The notes beneath the pieces are model-generated. The model was not told the origin of the DNA and did not search any database. It was given only the letters and a program-made list of their open reading frames with translations. From contig NZ_FNCV01000005.1 in assembly GCF_900100455.1 (NCBI RefSeq), positions 124,001 through 188,000 on the forward strand: DNA of 64,000 nucleotides. The letters run 5' to 3'. The position numbers and the translations under genes were made by a program. The stretch is from Roseospirillum parvum (GTDB taxonomy: Bacteria; Pseudomonadota; Alphaproteobacteria; Rhodospirillales; Rhodospirillaceae). Shown one piece after another: positions 45,473 to 55,074 of this stretch; the stretch's first letter is position 1, and each line of letters starts with the position of its first letter.

Positions 45473-46153
45473 CTATTGCGTGGACTGGATCAGGCGGTCC
45501 ATGTCCTGTCGGGCGTCCTCGCCGTAGCCCGGTTGATCCGATTCTCCGGAGTCCTCAGGGGCTTCCGGCGGCGGGCTGGTGAGCTGGCGGAACTGGCGTT
45601 CGGCCTCGATGGCCTGCTGGGCCTTGTCGGCGGCATCGCGGGCGGCCCCCTCGGCGTCGCTTTTCAGCGACTCGGGGACCATGCCCTCCAGGCGCTGCGA
45701 GACCTCGGCGATCAGCGGCAGGGTGCGCGACTGGGCCATCCACTGGGGCTGGTTGTCGGGCGGGAACAGCCAGACCAGGAAGACGTGGGCGATGGCCAGG
45801 AACAGCACCGCCCGGGCCAACCCGAACAGGAAGCCCAGCGCCCGGTCCAGGCTGTTCAGGGCGCTTTCCTGGACGCGCTGGGAAATCATCCGGGTAAGCA
45901 GCGACAACAGCACCAGGACGATCAGGAAGATGGCCCCGCCGGCGGCGGCGTCGGCCGCCCAGTCGATGGGAATGAGCTGGCGGGCGAGTTCCCGCGCGTG
46001 GGGCAACCCGAAGAGGGCGGCCAGGGCGGCGCCGATCCACGCGGCGATGGCCAGCACCTCGTGCACGAAGCCCCGGAAGAAGGCGAGAACCCCCGACAGC
46101 AACAGCAGCGCGATGACCACCAGGTCGACGATGTTGACGGGCAACTCTTGCAT
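45473..46153 (-). CDS. cvpA: CvpA family protein
   Basis: CvpA is an inner-membrane protein first linked to colicin V export. It has 226 residues and four helices (NIVDLVVIALLLLSGVLAFFRGFV at the start, and later AVLFLAIAHVFLVWLF). The family core ALNSLDRALGFLFGLARAV is present. The C-terminal 90 residues form a cytosolic or periplasmic tail rich in Asp, Glu, Gln and Pro. It stands between radA and purF, its normal place in alphaproteobacteria. Its true role remains unclear in the literature. Confidence 0.92.
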   Translation of the reverse strand: MQELPVNIVDLVVIALLLLSGVLAFFRGFVHEVLAIAAWIGAALAALFGLPHARELARQLIPIDWAADAAAGGAIFLIVLVLLSLLTRMISQRVQESALNSLDRALGFLFGLARAVLFLAIAHVFLVWLFPPDNQPQWMAQSRTLPLIAEVSQRLEGMVPESLKSDAEGAARDAADKAQQAIEAERQFRQLTSPPPEAPEDSGESDQPGYGEDARQDMDRLIQSTQ

Positions 46154-46170
46154 GGTCGCGGCAGGGCCTT

Positions 46171-47595
46171 TCAGCCGGACTGGGAGGGGCTGGACGGGGC
46201 GGCGGGCAGGGCAAACAGCTCGGCCAGATCCATCAGGTGGCCGAGCGGGCGCACTTTAAGCCCTTCCGGACCGGCTGTCGCGGGTTTGTCGGGCTGGCGC
46301 TGGCGCGGAATCAGCGCCTCGGCGAAGCCCAGCTTGGCGGCTTCCTTCAGGCGCGGGTCGCGCTGGGCCACCGGGCGCACCTCGCCGGACAGGCCGATCT
46401 CGCCGAAAACCACGGTGTCGGCCGGCATCGGCTGGTCGGCGGCGCTGGACAAGAGAGCCGCGGCCACCGCCAGATCGGCGGCCGGCTCGCTGATGCGCAG
46501 GCCGCCGGCGACGTTCAGATAGACATCACGGCCGCCCAGCGCGATGCCACAGCGCGCCTCCAGCACGGCCAGCAGCATGGCCAACCGCGACTGGTCCCAG
46601 CCGACCACGGCGCGGCGCGGCGTGCCGCCACCACCGGGGGCGGCGACCAGGGCCTGGATCTCGACCAGCATGGGCCGGGTGCCCTCGATGCCGGCGAAGA
46701 CGCAGGCCCCCGACACGTTGCCCCGCCGCTCGGCCAGGAACAGGGCCGAGGGGTTGGCGACCTGGGACAGGCCCCGGTCGGTCATCTCGAAGACGCCGAT
46801 CTCGTCGGTCGCCCCGAAGCGGTTCTTGACCGCCCTTAAGATGCGGAACTGGTGGCCCCGCTCGCCCTCGAAATAGAGCACCGTGTCGACCATGTGCTCG
46901 AGCACCCGGGGGCCGGCCAGGGTGCCCTCCTTGGTGACGTGGCCGACCAGGAACAAAACGAAGCCCCGCTTCTTGGCCAGACGGATCAGCTCGTGGGCGC
47001 AGCCGCGCACCTGGCTGACCGTGCCCGGGGCCGAGTCCAGGCCGTCCAGCACCATGGTCTGGATGGAATCGATGACCACCACCTCGGGCGGCGGGGTCGA
47101 GCGATCGTCCAGGGTGGCCACGATGTCGCCGACCCCGGTCGCCGCGGCCAGCCCGACCGGCGCCTTGTCCAGCCCCAGACGGGCGGCGCGCAGGCGGATC
47201 TGGTCGATCGCCTCTTCCCCGGAGACATAGACCGTGCGCCGCCCGGCCTCGGCCAGCCGGGCCAGGGCCTGGAGCAGGATGGTCGACTTGCCGATCCCCG
47301 GGTCGCCGCCCAGCAGCAGCACCGAGCCGGCGACCAGCCCGCCCCCGGTCACCCGGTCCAGCTCGGCGATGCCGGTGATGGTGCGCGGCGGGGGCGGGGC
47401 GCTGTCGCCGGCCAGATCGACCAGGGTCAGGCCGGCCCCGCGCCGGCGCTTGCGGCCGGCCGGGGTGGTGGTGGTCGGCTCCTGGGTTTCCTCGATCAGG
47501 CTGTTCCAGGCCCCGCAGGCATCGCAACGGCCTTGCCACTTGGGACTGGCGGCGCCGCAGGACTGGCAGACGAAGACGGTCGAGGAACGGGCCAT
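46171..47595 (-). CDS. radA: DNA repair protein RadA
   Basis: RadA (Sms) is a RecA-like helicase that promotes branch migration in recombination. The protein has 474 residues. The N-terminal zinc finger uses C10, C13, C24 and C27. Walker A lies in GGDPGIGKST, and the RadA-specific KNRFG is in VKNRFGATDEIG. The C-terminal half is the Lon-like domain (PAADLAVAAALLSS, VFGEIGLSGEVRPV). cvpA starts 17 bases after the stop, so the two are probably co-transcribed. Confidence 0.97.
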   Translation of the reverse strand: MARSSTVFVCQSCGAASPKWQGRCDACGAWNSLIEETQEPTTTTPAGRKRRRGAGLTLVDLAGDSAPPPPRTITGIAELDRVTGGGLVAGSVLLLGGDPGIGKSTILLQALARLAEAGRRTVYVSGEEAIDQIRLRAARLGLDKAPVGLAAATGVGDIVATLDDRSTPPPEVVVIDSIQTMVLDGLDSAPGTVSQVRGCAHELIRLAKKRGFVLFLVGHVTKEGTLAGPRVLEHMVDTVLYFEGERGHQFRILRAVKNRFGATDEIGVFEMTDRGLSQVANPSALFLAERRGNVSGACVFAGIEGTRPMLVEIQALVAAPGGGGTPRRAVVGWDQSRLAMLLAVLEARCGIALGGRDVYLNVAGGLRISEPAADLAVAAALLSSAADQPMPADTVVFGEIGLSGEVRPVAQRDPRLKEAAKLGFAEALIPRQRQPDKPATAGPEGLKVRPLGHLMDLAELFALPAAPSSPSQSG

Positions 47596-47610
47596 GGCGG
47601 TGTCGGCCGG

Positions 47611-48387
47611 TCAGCCGCGCAACTCCATCTGGATCGGGCCGTCGGCCCGGCCGTGGACGAACTGGTCGACATAGGGGTTGCCACTGTCCAGCACCGTGGC
47701 CGCCGGGCCGACCCAGATCAGCTTGCCGTGATAGAGCATGGCGATGCGGTCGCCGATCTTGCGGGCGCTGGCGATGTCGTGGGTGATCGACAGGGCGGTG
47801 GCGCCGACCTCCTTGACGCATTTCACGATCAGGTCGTTGATGACGTCGGCCATGATCGGGTCAAGCCCGGTGGTCGGCTCGTCGAAGAAGATGATCTCCG
47901 GGTCGTCGGCGATGGCCCGGGCCAGCCCGACCCGCTTCTGCATGCCGCCCGACAGCTCGGACGGCGACAGGTCGGCCACGTCCGCCCCCAGGCCGACCTG
48001 GGCCAGTTTCTCGATGGCCTTCTCGCGGGCCTTGCGGCGCGCCATCTTGTGGCCCTGGATCAGGCCGAAGGCGACGTTCTCCCACACCGTCAGGCTGTCG
48101 AACAGGGCGGCGCTCTGGAACAGCATGCCGAACTTGGTGTTGATGCGCTCGCGCGCCCGGTCGCCCAGGCCGACCACCTCCTCGCCGTCCACCTTGATCG
48201 AGCCGGCGTCGGGCTTAAGGAGGCCCAGCACGCACTTCAGGGTGACCGACTTGCCGGTCCCCGAACCGCCGATGATGACCACCGATTCCCGGGGCGCCAC
48301 CTCAAGGTCGATGCCGTCCAGCACCACCTTGCGGCCGAACCGCTTCTTGACCCCGGACAGGGCGATCTTGGGCGGGGAGGCGGACAT
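47611..48387 (-). CDS. mlaF: Phospholipid ABC transporter ATP-binding protein MlaF
   Basis: MlaF is the ATPase of the Mla system, which moves phospholipids between outer and inner membranes. The protein has 258 residues. Walker A is GGSGTGKS, the signature LSGGMQKRVGLARAI is the MlaF form, and Walker B is IIFFDEPTTGLDP. The first residues read MSASPPKIALSGVKKRFG. It follows mlaE by 42 bases on the same strand. No mlaD, mlaC or mlaB is present, so those genes are elsewhere. Confidence 0.92.
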   Translation of the reverse strand: MSASPPKIALSGVKKRFGRKVVLDGIDLEVAPRESVVIIGGSGTGKSVTLKCVLGLLKPDAGSIKVDGEEVVGLGDRARERINTKFGMLFQSAALFDSLTVWENVAFGLIQGHKMARRKAREKAIEKLAQVGLGADVADLSPSELSGGMQKRVGLARAIADDPEIIFFDEPTTGLDPIMADVINDLIVKCVKEVGATALSITHDIASARKIGDRIAMLYHGKLIWVGPAATVLDSGNPYVDQFVHGRADGPIQMELRG

Positions 48388-48429
48388 CGTGCGGGCGGGC
48401 TCCGGCGAACGGGAAAGGGGCCAGTCGGG

Positions 48430-49308
48430 CTATTGGGCGAAGAACAGCTCGGTGATCATGTAGTTGGAGATCAGGATGAGGATCGAGGCGCTGACCACCG
48501 CGTTGCGCACCGACACCCCGACGCCCTGGGCCCCACCCCGGCTGTTGTAGCCCATGTAGCAGCCCATCAGGGCGATCAGGAAGCCGAACACGGCGGCCTT
48601 GACCAGACCGGAGACCACATCCAGCGTTTCCAGATAGTCCCAGGTGTTCTGGATGTAGCTGGCGGCGTTGAAGTCCAGCTTGTTGACGCCGATCAGATAG
48701 CCGCCGTAGACGCCGATCACGTCGCCCACCAGGACCAGACAGGGCAGCATCAGGCAGGCCGCCACCAGACGCGGCACCACCAGATACTTCATGGGGTTGG
48801 TCGACAGGGTGGTGAGCGCGTCGATCTGCTCGGTGACCCGCATGGTGCCCACCTCGGCGGCCATGGCGGCGCCCACCCGGCCGGCCACCATCAGCCCGGC
48901 CAGCACCGGGCCCAGCTCCCGCGTGATGGAAATGACCACCACCGTGGCCACCGCCCCCTCGGCCGAGAAGCGGGCAAAGCCGGTGTAGCTTTGCAGGGCC
49001 AGCACCATGCCCGAGAAGATGGTGGTCAGGCCGACCACGGGCAGCGAGTAGTAGCCGATCTCGACCATCTGGCCCAGCAACTGGCGCGGGAAGAAGGGCG
49101 GCCGCACGCAGTGCGACACGGCGCTGGCGGTGAACATCGACAGCCGCCCCACCTGCTGGAAGAAGGCCAGGATGATCCGTCCGATGACGGCCAGGAAGTT
49201 GAAGCGGCCCAGGGTCTCGTTGGATGCCTCGTTGGGCGCCGGGTTTGGCGCCGGGTTTGGCGCCGCGCTGTCGACCGTCAGGGTGGGGGAGGAGGTGGGA
49301 TCGGGCAC
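48430..49308 (-). CDS. mlaE: Phospholipid ABC transporter permease MlaE
   Basis: MlaE is the permease of the Mla system. The protein has 292 residues with family segments QMVEIGYYSLPVVGLTTIFSGMVLALQ, GRVGAAMAAEVGTMRVTEQIDALTTL and NPMKYLVVPR. It begins at GTG 49308, since no ATG lies before the domain. The N-terminal 30 residues are poorly conserved and include the repeat NPAPNPAPNEA, coded by a 12-base unit (gcgccgggtttg). It lies 36 bases downstream of alr in the same direction. Confidence 0.92.
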   Translation of the reverse strand: MPDPTSSPTLTVDSAAPNPAPNPAPNEASNETLGRFNFLAVIGRIILAFFQQVGRLSMFTASAVSHCVRPPFFPRQLLGQMVEIGYYSLPVVGLTTIFSGMVLALQSYTGFARFSAEGAVATVVVISITRELGPVLAGLMVAGRVGAAMAAEVGTMRVTEQIDALTTLSTNPMKYLVVPRLVAACLMLPCLVLVGDVIGVYGGYLIGVNKLDFNAASYIQNTWDYLETLDVVSGLVKAAVFGFLIALMGCYMGYNSRGGAQGVGVSVRNAVVSASILILISNYMITELFFAQ

Positions 49309-49344
49309 GGCCGGTCAGCGGTCCTGTGGGAGGGTGGGGCCGGG

Positions 49345-50496
49345 TCAGGGATCGATGTAGCGGCGGGCGTAGCGGCGACCGAGGCTGGTCAGGATTTCGT
49401 AGGCAATGGTTCCGGCCTGCTCGGCCACATGATCGAGGCTGGTTTCCGGCACCGCCACCCCGTCGGCATCCTGGCCGCCGAGCAGGGTCAACGGTGCCCC
49501 GGGAACCAGTGCCTCGGCCGGCACCCCGGTCACGTCGAAGGTGGCAAGGTCCATCGACACCCGGCCGACCAGTGGCACCACCTGCCCGGCAACCAGGCCG
49601 TGGGCCCGACTGCTCAAGACACGCGGATAGCCATCGGCATAGCCGACCCCAACGGTGGCCAGCCGGGTCGGACCGGCCACCCTGTGTGTGGCACCATAGC
49701 CAACCGTCCGGGGGGCGTCAACGTGGCGGACTTGCAGGATTTTTGCGTCCAGGCGGACGACCGGGCGCATCGGGTTGGGCTGGTCGGGGGTGGGGTTGGC
49801 GCCGTACAGCGCCACCCCGGGGCGGGCCAGGGCGTGGTGGGCCTTGGGCCCGAGGAAGATGCCCGAGGAGTTGGCGAGGCAGCCCGCGATATCCGGCACC
49901 ACCCGCCGGGTGGCGGCGAGCAGGCGGTCGAACAACTCCAGTTGCGCCCGGTTGACGCTGGCCGCCGGGTCCTCGGCCGAGACCAGATGGCTGATCAGGT
50001 GGCGCGGCGCCAGGGCGGCCAGTGGCGCCGAGGCATCGGCCAGCAGGGCCTCCAGTTCGGCCGGCTCCAGGCCCAGGCGGCTCATCCCGGTATCCACATG
50101 GAGGGCGCACGGGCTGCCCGGCGGGGCCTCGTCGCGCCACAGGGCGATCTGCCAGGGGGTGTTGAGCACCGGGGCCACGCCGGCGGCCAGGAAGCGTTCG
50201 ACGGTGCCGGGCAGCGGCCCGCCCAGCACCCACACCTCGCAGCCCTCGGGCAACAGCGGCTTCAAGGCTTCGGCCTCGGCCAACTGGGCGACGAAGAACA
50301 CCCGGCAGCCGGCGGCGGCCAGGGCCGGGCCGACGCGTGCCGCGCCGGTGCCGTAGGCGTCGGCCTTGACCACGGCGGCGCACTGGCCGCCGCCGGCCAG
50401 TTGGCCGGCCAGGGTGCGCCAGTTGGCGACCAGGGCGCCGAGATCGATGGTGAGCAGGGCGTTGGCGGCCGGATCGGAACCGGCGAATGGACTCAC
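49345..50496 (-). CDS. alr: Alanine racemase
   Basis: Alr converts L-Ala to D-Ala for peptidoglycan, using PLP. The protein has 383 residues. The PLP lysine is in AVVKADAYGTG near residue 44. The second catalytic residue, the conserved Tyr, is in TVGYGATHR, and LATVGVGYADGYPR with VGRVSMDL are typical. It starts at GTG 50496, which overlaps the dnaB stop by four bases (GTGA), so the two are translationally coupled. The order dnaB-alr-radA is common in alphaproteobacteria, here with mlaEF placed between alr and radA. Confidence 0.96.
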   Translation of the reverse strand: MSPFAGSDPAANALLTIDLGALVANWRTLAGQLAGGGQCAAVVKADAYGTGAARVGPALAAAGCRVFFVAQLAEAEALKPLLPEGCEVWVLGGPLPGTVERFLAAGVAPVLNTPWQIALWRDEAPPGSPCALHVDTGMSRLGLEPAELEALLADASAPLAALAPRHLISHLVSAEDPAASVNRAQLELFDRLLAATRRVVPDIAGCLANSSGIFLGPKAHHALARPGVALYGANPTPDQPNPMRPVVRLDAKILQVRHVDAPRTVGYGATHRVAGPTRLATVGVGYADGYPRVLSSRAHGLVAGQVVPLVGRVSMDLATFDVTGVPAEALVPGAPLTLLGGQDADGVAVPETSLDHVAEQAGTIAYEILTSLGRRYARRYIDP

Positions 50497-52019
50497 GGCA
50501 GGTCTCCGGGCAGGTGGCCGTCCTCGGCCAGATCGGCGAAGCGGGTGAAGTTGCCGTCGAAGTACAGCTTGACCGGGCCGATGGGGCCGTGGCGCTGCTT
50601 GGCGACAATCACCTCGGCGATGTTGTGGGCTGCCTCGCAGCGTTCCAGCCAGCGTTGGTGGCGTTCCTGGAACTTGTCCAGGTTCTCTTCGCTCTTCTGG
50701 CCCGGCTCGGCGCGTTCCAGGTAGTACTGTTCGCGGAAGACGAACATGACCACGTCGGCGTCCTGCTCGATGGAGCCCGATTCGCGCAGGTCGGCCAACT
50801 GCGGGCGCTTGTCCTCGCGCTGCTCGACGGCGCGCGACAACTGCGACAGGGCCAGCACCGGGACGTTCATCTCCTTGGCCAGCGCCTTCAGGCCACGGGT
50901 GATGGCCGACACCTCCTGGACCCGCGAATCAGAGCGGTTGGCGGCCCCCGGCGAGAGAAGCTGAAGGTAATCGATGACCACCATGTCCAGGCCATGGGTG
51001 CGGGCCAGCCGGCGGCAGCGGGTGCGCAGGGCGGCGACGCTCAGGGCCGGGGTGTCGTCGATATAGAGGTCAAGGCCGTGCAACTGGCGGCTGACCTCGA
51101 CCAGGCTGTCGAAGTCGCTGTTGGACAGGCCGCCGGTGCGGATCGAATGGCTGTTGATCTCGGCCTGTTCGGCGAGAATCCGGGTGGCCAGCTGCTCGGC
51201 CGACATTTCCAGGCTGAAGAAGGCCACCCGGCCGCCCTCGGCGGTACGTTTGACCCCGGTCTCGGGGTCCTCCTCCTCGCGGAAGGCCTTGGCGGCGGCA
51301 AAGGCGATGTTGGTGGCCAGCGCCGTCTTGCCCATGCTCGGGCGGCCGGCCAGGATGATCAGGTCCGAGGGGTGCAGGCCGCCCAGCTTGCGGTCCAGGT
51401 CGCGCAGGCCGGTGGTCACCCCGGCCAGGGCGCCGTCGCGGCGGTGGGCGATCTCGGCCACCTCGATGGCGCTCGACAGGGCGGTGGCGAAGGCCTGGAA
51501 GCCGCCTTCCTGCTGGCCCTGGGTGGCCAGCTCGTAGAGCCGGCTTTCGTTGTCGCCGATCAGGTCGAGGGCCGACAGGTCGGGGCTGACGTCGAAGGCG
51601 TCGTTGACCAGGTTGCTGCCCAGGTCGATCAGCTCGCGGCGCAGGGCCAGGTCGTGGATCTGGCGGCCATAGTCGACGACGTTGACCAGACTGACCAGAC
51701 TGCCGGCCAGATGGGCCAGATAGCGCACCCCGCCCACCGGCTCCAGCGCCGGGTCGTGGTCCAGGTGGGTCTTCAGGGTGACCGGGTTGGCCAACTCGCC
51801 GCGCTCGATCATCTGCCCGGCCAGCTCGTAGACCCGGCGGTTGGCGGCGTGGGTGAAGTGCTCCGGGCGCAGGAACTCGGAGACCCTCTCGAAGGCCCGG
51901 TTGTTGGACAGGATGGCGCCGAGCAGCGCCTTCTCCGCTTCCACGTTGTGGGGCGGAATGCGCAAGCCGGGGCTGGCCCCGGTCTCGGCCGGGGAGGATG
52001 CGGGATCGCTTGGGGTCAT
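50493..52019 (-). CDS. dnaB: Replicative DNA helicase DnaB
   Basis: DnaB is the hexameric 5'-3' helicase of the replication fork. The protein has 508 residues. The N-terminal domain begins after a disordered lead of about 23 residues with PHNVEAEKALLGAIL. Walker A is AGRPSMGKTALATNIA, and VVIDYLQLL and the C-terminal RFADL are family marks. No intein interrupts it. Its stop overlaps the alr start. It follows mltG by 78 bases. Confidence 0.98.
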   Translation of the reverse strand: MTPSDPASSPAETGASPGLRIPPHNVEAEKALLGAILSNNRAFERVSEFLRPEHFTHAANRRVYELAGQMIERGELANPVTLKTHLDHDPALEPVGGVRYLAHLAGSLVSLVNVVDYGRQIHDLALRRELIDLGSNLVNDAFDVSPDLSALDLIGDNESRLYELATQGQQEGGFQAFATALSSAIEVAEIAHRRDGALAGVTTGLRDLDRKLGGLHPSDLIILAGRPSMGKTALATNIAFAAAKAFREEEDPETGVKRTAEGGRVAFFSLEMSAEQLATRILAEQAEINSHSIRTGGLSNSDFDSLVEVSRQLHGLDLYIDDTPALSVAALRTRCRRLARTHGLDMVVIDYLQLLSPGAANRSDSRVQEVSAITRGLKALAKEMNVPVLALSQLSRAVEQREDKRPQLADLRESGSIEQDADVVMFVFREQYYLERAEPGQKSEENLDKFQERHQRWLERCEAAHNIAEVIVAKQRHGPIGPVKLYFDGNFTRFADLAEDGHLPGDLP

Positions 52020-52097
52020 GGCGGGCAGTCTACTCCAGGCGGCGGCGTCGGTGCACGCCGCACGGCCTGTGGATGACTGTGGAACCTGGGGATAACC

Positions 52098-53210
52098 CTA
52101 CCGGCCGCGCAGCCGTCGCCAGGCCCGGACGTTCTTGTTGTGCTCGGCCAGGGTGGGGGCGAAGGCGTGGCCGCCGTTGCCGTCGGCGACGAAGTACAGG
52201 TAGTCGCTGGCCTCGGGGCTGAGGGCCGCTTCCAGGGCCGGGCGGCCGGGGTTGCAGATCGGCCCCGGCGGCAGGCCGGCGATCAGGTAGGTGTTGTAGG
52301 CGGTCTCGGTATCGAGGTCGGCGCGGGTCAGCGGCCGCCCCAGGTCGCCGGTTTCGGGGGCCAAGCCGAAGATCACCGTGGGGTCGGACTGCAGGCGCAT
52401 GCCCCTGTCCAGGCGGTTGACGAAGACCGAGGCGACCAGCCGCCGCTCGCCGGCCAGACCGGTCTCCTTCTCGATGATCGAGGCCAGGACGACCGCCTCC
52501 CCGGGGCTGTCCAGCGGCAGGTCGTCGGCCCGGGTCGGCCACAGCTCGGCCAGCGCGGTGTCCATCGCCGTTTGCAGGCGCGCGACCATGCCGGCCCGCG
52601 AGTCGCCGCGCGTGAAATGGTAGGTTTCGGGGAGCAGGCTGCCTTCCGGCGGCACCGCGCCGATCTCGCCGGAAAGCCCGTCGGTGGCCTCGATCAGGCG
52701 GATGATCTCGGCCGAGGTCAGCCCTTCCGGCACGGTCAGGCGGCGGATCACCGTCTTGCCGCTGACCAGCAGGTTGGCGATGCCGGCCAGACTGGCGTGC
52801 GCCGGGATGGTGTATTCGCCGGCCTTCAGGCGCCCGGCCTGACCGGTCAGGCGGATGCCATAGCGGAACAGCGGGCGGTCGATGGCCGGATCGGCGAGCG
52901 CCCCGGCGGCGGCGAGCAGGGTCAGGATGTCGGTCGCCGAGCTGCCCGGCTCGATGATCACCGTCACCGGCTCGGCGTGCGGTCCGGGGGCATGGAAGCG
53001 CTGCTTGGCCCAGTAGGCGGCGCCGCCGGCGGCGATGCCCAGCAGCAAAACAAGGCTCATCGCCGCGCCGGCCAGCCGGACCAACGGTCCGGGGCCCCGG
53101 CGGCGGCGCGGTGGGGTGGGGTCCTCGGGGGGCGGCCCAATCGGCCCGGATGGTTCCGGCCCGGTTGTTTCCGGCCCGGTCGGTTCCGGGTCTGTCGGGG
53201 CCCGCGCCAC
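52098..53210 (-). CDS. mltG: Endolytic transglycosylase MltG
   Basis: MltG is an inner-membrane lytic transglycosylase that cuts nascent glycan strands. The protein has 370 residues. A Pro/Thr/Glu-rich cytosolic head (about 45 residues, with repeated TGPE/EPTGPE units) precedes one membrane helix (AAMSLVLLLGIAAGGAAYWA). The YceG domain holds ASIIEKETG, with the catalytic Glu, and LQSDPTVIFGL with YNTYLIAGLPPGPICNPG. It starts at GTG 53210 with GGAG seven bases before it. It follows fabF by 13 bases, the usual acpP-fabF-mltG order. Confidence 0.95.
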   Translation of the reverse strand: MARAPTDPEPTGPETTGPEPSGPIGPPPEDPTPPRRRRGPGPLVRLAGAAMSLVLLLGIAAGGAAYWAKQRFHAPGPHAEPVTVIIEPGSSATDILTLLAAAGALADPAIDRPLFRYGIRLTGQAGRLKAGEYTIPAHASLAGIANLLVSGKTVIRRLTVPEGLTSAEIIRLIEATDGLSGEIGAVPPEGSLLPETYHFTRGDSRAGMVARLQTAMDTALAELWPTRADDLPLDSPGEAVVLASIIEKETGLAGERRLVASVFVNRLDRGMRLQSDPTVIFGLAPETGDLGRPLTRADLDTETAYNTYLIAGLPPGPICNPGRPALEAALSPEASDYLYFVADGNGGHAFAPTLAEHNKNVRAWRRLRGR

Positions 53211-53223
53211 CGCCGCGCTCCGC

Positions 53224-54495
53224 TCAGTCCTGGTCGAGACGGCCGAAGACGAGGCTGGCGTTGGTGCCGCCGAAGCCGAAGGAGTTGGACAGGGCGCGCC
53301 GCACCGGCCGCTGCTTGGCGGTCAGCGGCACCAGATCCATGTCGCAGCCTTGCGAGGGATTTTCCAGGTTGAGGGTGGGCGGCACCACCTGCTCGGCGCA
53401 GGCCATCACCGAGAAAATCGCCTCGACCGCGCCGGCGGCGCCCAACAGGTGGCCGACCGCCGACTTGGTGGACGACATGCTCATCGACCGGCTGGCCTCG
53501 CCGAACAGCCGCTTGACGGCGCCAAGCTCGATCTCGTCGCCGAGCGGGGTGGAGGTGCCGTGGGCGTTCACATAGTCGATGTCGCTGGGGCTCAGGCCGG
53601 CGCTCTTGAGGGCGGCCTGCATGGAGCGGAAGCCGCCGTCACCGTCCTCGGCCGGGGCGGTGATGTGGTAGGCGTCGCCCGACATGCCGTAGCCCAGCAC
53701 CTCGGCGTGGATGGTGGCGCCGCGGGCCTTGGCGTGCTCGTAGTCCTCGAGCACCACCACCCCGGCGCCCTCGCCCATGACGAAGCCGTCGCGGCCCTGG
53801 TCCCACGGCCGCGAGGCTTTCTCGGGCGTGTCGTTGTAGCTGGTGGAGAGCGCCTTGGCGGCCGAGAAGCCGGCGATGCCCAGGCGGCACACGGCGGCCT
53901 CGGCGCCGCCGGCCACCATGATGTCGGCGTCGCCCCGGCGGATCATGTGGGCCGCGTCGCCGATGGCGTGGGCCCCGGTCGAGCAGGCGGTCACCGCCGA
54001 GTGGTTGGGCCCCTTGAAGCCGTAGCGGATCGACACCTGCCCGGAGGCCAGGTTGATCAGGCTGGAGGGGATGAAGAAGGGGCTGATCTTGCGCGGCCCG
54101 CGCTCGCGCAGGGTGTCCGCCGCCTCGGCGATGGTCGACAGGCCACCGATGCCCGAGCCGATCTGCACCCCGACCCGGAGCCCCAGCTCCGGCGAGATGT
54201 CGGTCAGACCGGCCGCCTCCACCGCCTCGGCGGCGGCGCCCAGGGCATAGACGATGAACGGGTCCATGCGCCGGCGGTCCTTGGACGAGGCCACCGCGTC
54301 GATGTCGAAGCGGCAGGGATGGTCCTCGTCCATCGGCACCAGACCGGCGACGCGCGAGGGCAGGTCCGCCACCTCGAAGCGATCGATGGCAACGATCCCG
54401 GTGTGACCGGCGATCAGACGGTCCCAGACCGCCCTGGTGCCCGCCCCCAGGGGACAGACAATACCCATGCCGGTGACCACGACCCGTCTGCTCAT
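53224..54495 (-). CDS. fabF: 3-oxoacyl-ACP synthase II
   Basis: FabF (KAS II) elongates acyl-ACP in fatty acid synthesis. The protein has 423 residues from the ATG at 54495 ([17 protein letters not shown]), preceded by GGAGAG. The active Cys is in [12 protein letters not shown], and the two His are in [11 protein letters not shown] and [12 protein letters not shown]. Further residues upstream of the ATG are a shadow. It is preceded by acpP, with a strong hairpin in the gap that could reduce readthrough and so keep ACP above FabF. Confidence 0.97.
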   Translation of the reverse strand: MSRRVVVTGMGIVCPLGAGTRAVWDRLIAGHTGIVAIDRFEVADLPSRVAGLVPMDEDHPCRFDIDAVASSKDRRRMDPFIVYALGAAAEAVEAAGLTDISPELGLRVGVQIGSGIGGLSTIAEAADTLRERGPRKISPFFIPSSLINLASGQVSIRYGFKGPNHSAVTACSTGAHAIGDAAHMIRRGDADIMVAGGAEAAVCRLGIAGFSAAKALSTSYNDTPEKASRPWDQGRDGFVMGEGAGVVVLEDYEHAKARGATIHAEVLGYGMSGDAYHITAPAEDGDGGFRSMQAALKSAGLSPSDIDYVNAHGTSTPLGDEIELGAVKRLFGEASRSMSMSSTKSAVGHLLGAAGAVEAIFSVMACAEQVVPPTLNLENPSQGCDMDLVPLTAKQRPVRRALSNSFGFGGTNASLVFGRLDQD

Positions 54496-54602
54496 GCCTT
54501 CACTCTCCGCTGCGCGGCCACGCCGGTCCCGCCCACGCGCCGCCATGACAACGGCGGCTCAGGAGCCCGACCGGACCGGCGTCGCCGGTCTTCATAAAGC
54601 GT

Positions 54603-54656
54603 GGCGCGCCTTTCCAGGGCCCGGCCGTGGCCGGGCCCGAGGTGGAAAGGAGCGCC
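54603..54656 (-). terminator. Strong hairpin between acpP and fabF
   Basis: A stem of three parts: GGCGC with GCGCC outside, CCTTTCC with GGAAAGG, and GGCCCGGCC with GGCCGGGCC in the centre. It has no T-run. Placed after acpP, it could attenuate transcription or protect the abundant acpP mRNA. Confidence 0.6.
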
Positions 54657-54669
54657 GCTGCCGGCCGCG

Positions 54670-54906
54670 TCAGCCGGCGTTCTCGTTGATGAAGGAAATG
54701 GCGTCCTTCACGGTCAGGATCTTCTCGGCGGCGTCGTCCGGAATCTCGCACCCGAACTCTTCCTCGAAAGCCATGACCAGCTCGACGGTGTCCAGGCTGT
54801 CGGCCCCCAGATCGTCGATGAAGCTGGCCTGCTCGGTCACCTTCGCCTCGTCCACGCCCAGGTGTTCGACAACGATCTTCTTCACGCGCTCGGCGACGTC
54901 ACTCAT
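54670..54906 (-). CDS. acpP: Acyl carrier protein
   Basis: ACP carries acyl groups on a 4'-phosphopantetheine arm. The protein has 78 residues, highly acidic. The modified Ser is in [18 protein letters not shown]. It begins [20 protein letters not shown], a standard alphaproteobacterial ACP. It stands between fabG and fabF with gaps of 168 and 174 bases and is probably expressed both from its own promoter and from readthrough. Confidence 0.98.
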   Translation of the reverse strand: MSDVAERVKKIVVEHLGVDEAKVTEQASFIDDLGADSLDTVELVMAFEEEFGCEIPDDAAEKILTVKDAISFINENAG

Positions 54907-55074
54907 TTGTTCAACCCCATGAGAGATACAAGATTTTGTAGGTCGGGCCCTGGCCTATGCCATATATCCGCTAGGGAATGTGGGCGCGCCGTTTCGTAGC
55001 ATACTTGGTGGCCGTTGAGAAGCGTCCGAATGGCCGCTTTTCCGCCGCCGGTGCCGGTTCGGCCCCGGCGGTGG
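54907..55074 (-). promoter_or_regulatory. acpP upstream region
   Basis: This 168-base gap is less G+C-rich than its surroundings. On the minus strand it contains GGATATATGG and TACAAAATCTTG, which suggest an acpP promoter and A+T-rich leader, but no hexamer pair at clean spacing stands out. Confidence 0.4.

Noticed and set aside
46852-50724. Long plus-strand open frame opposite radA, mlaF, mlaE and alr
   Set aside because: It is a shadow of well-conserved minus-strand genes and shows no recognisable domain or ribosome-binding site.
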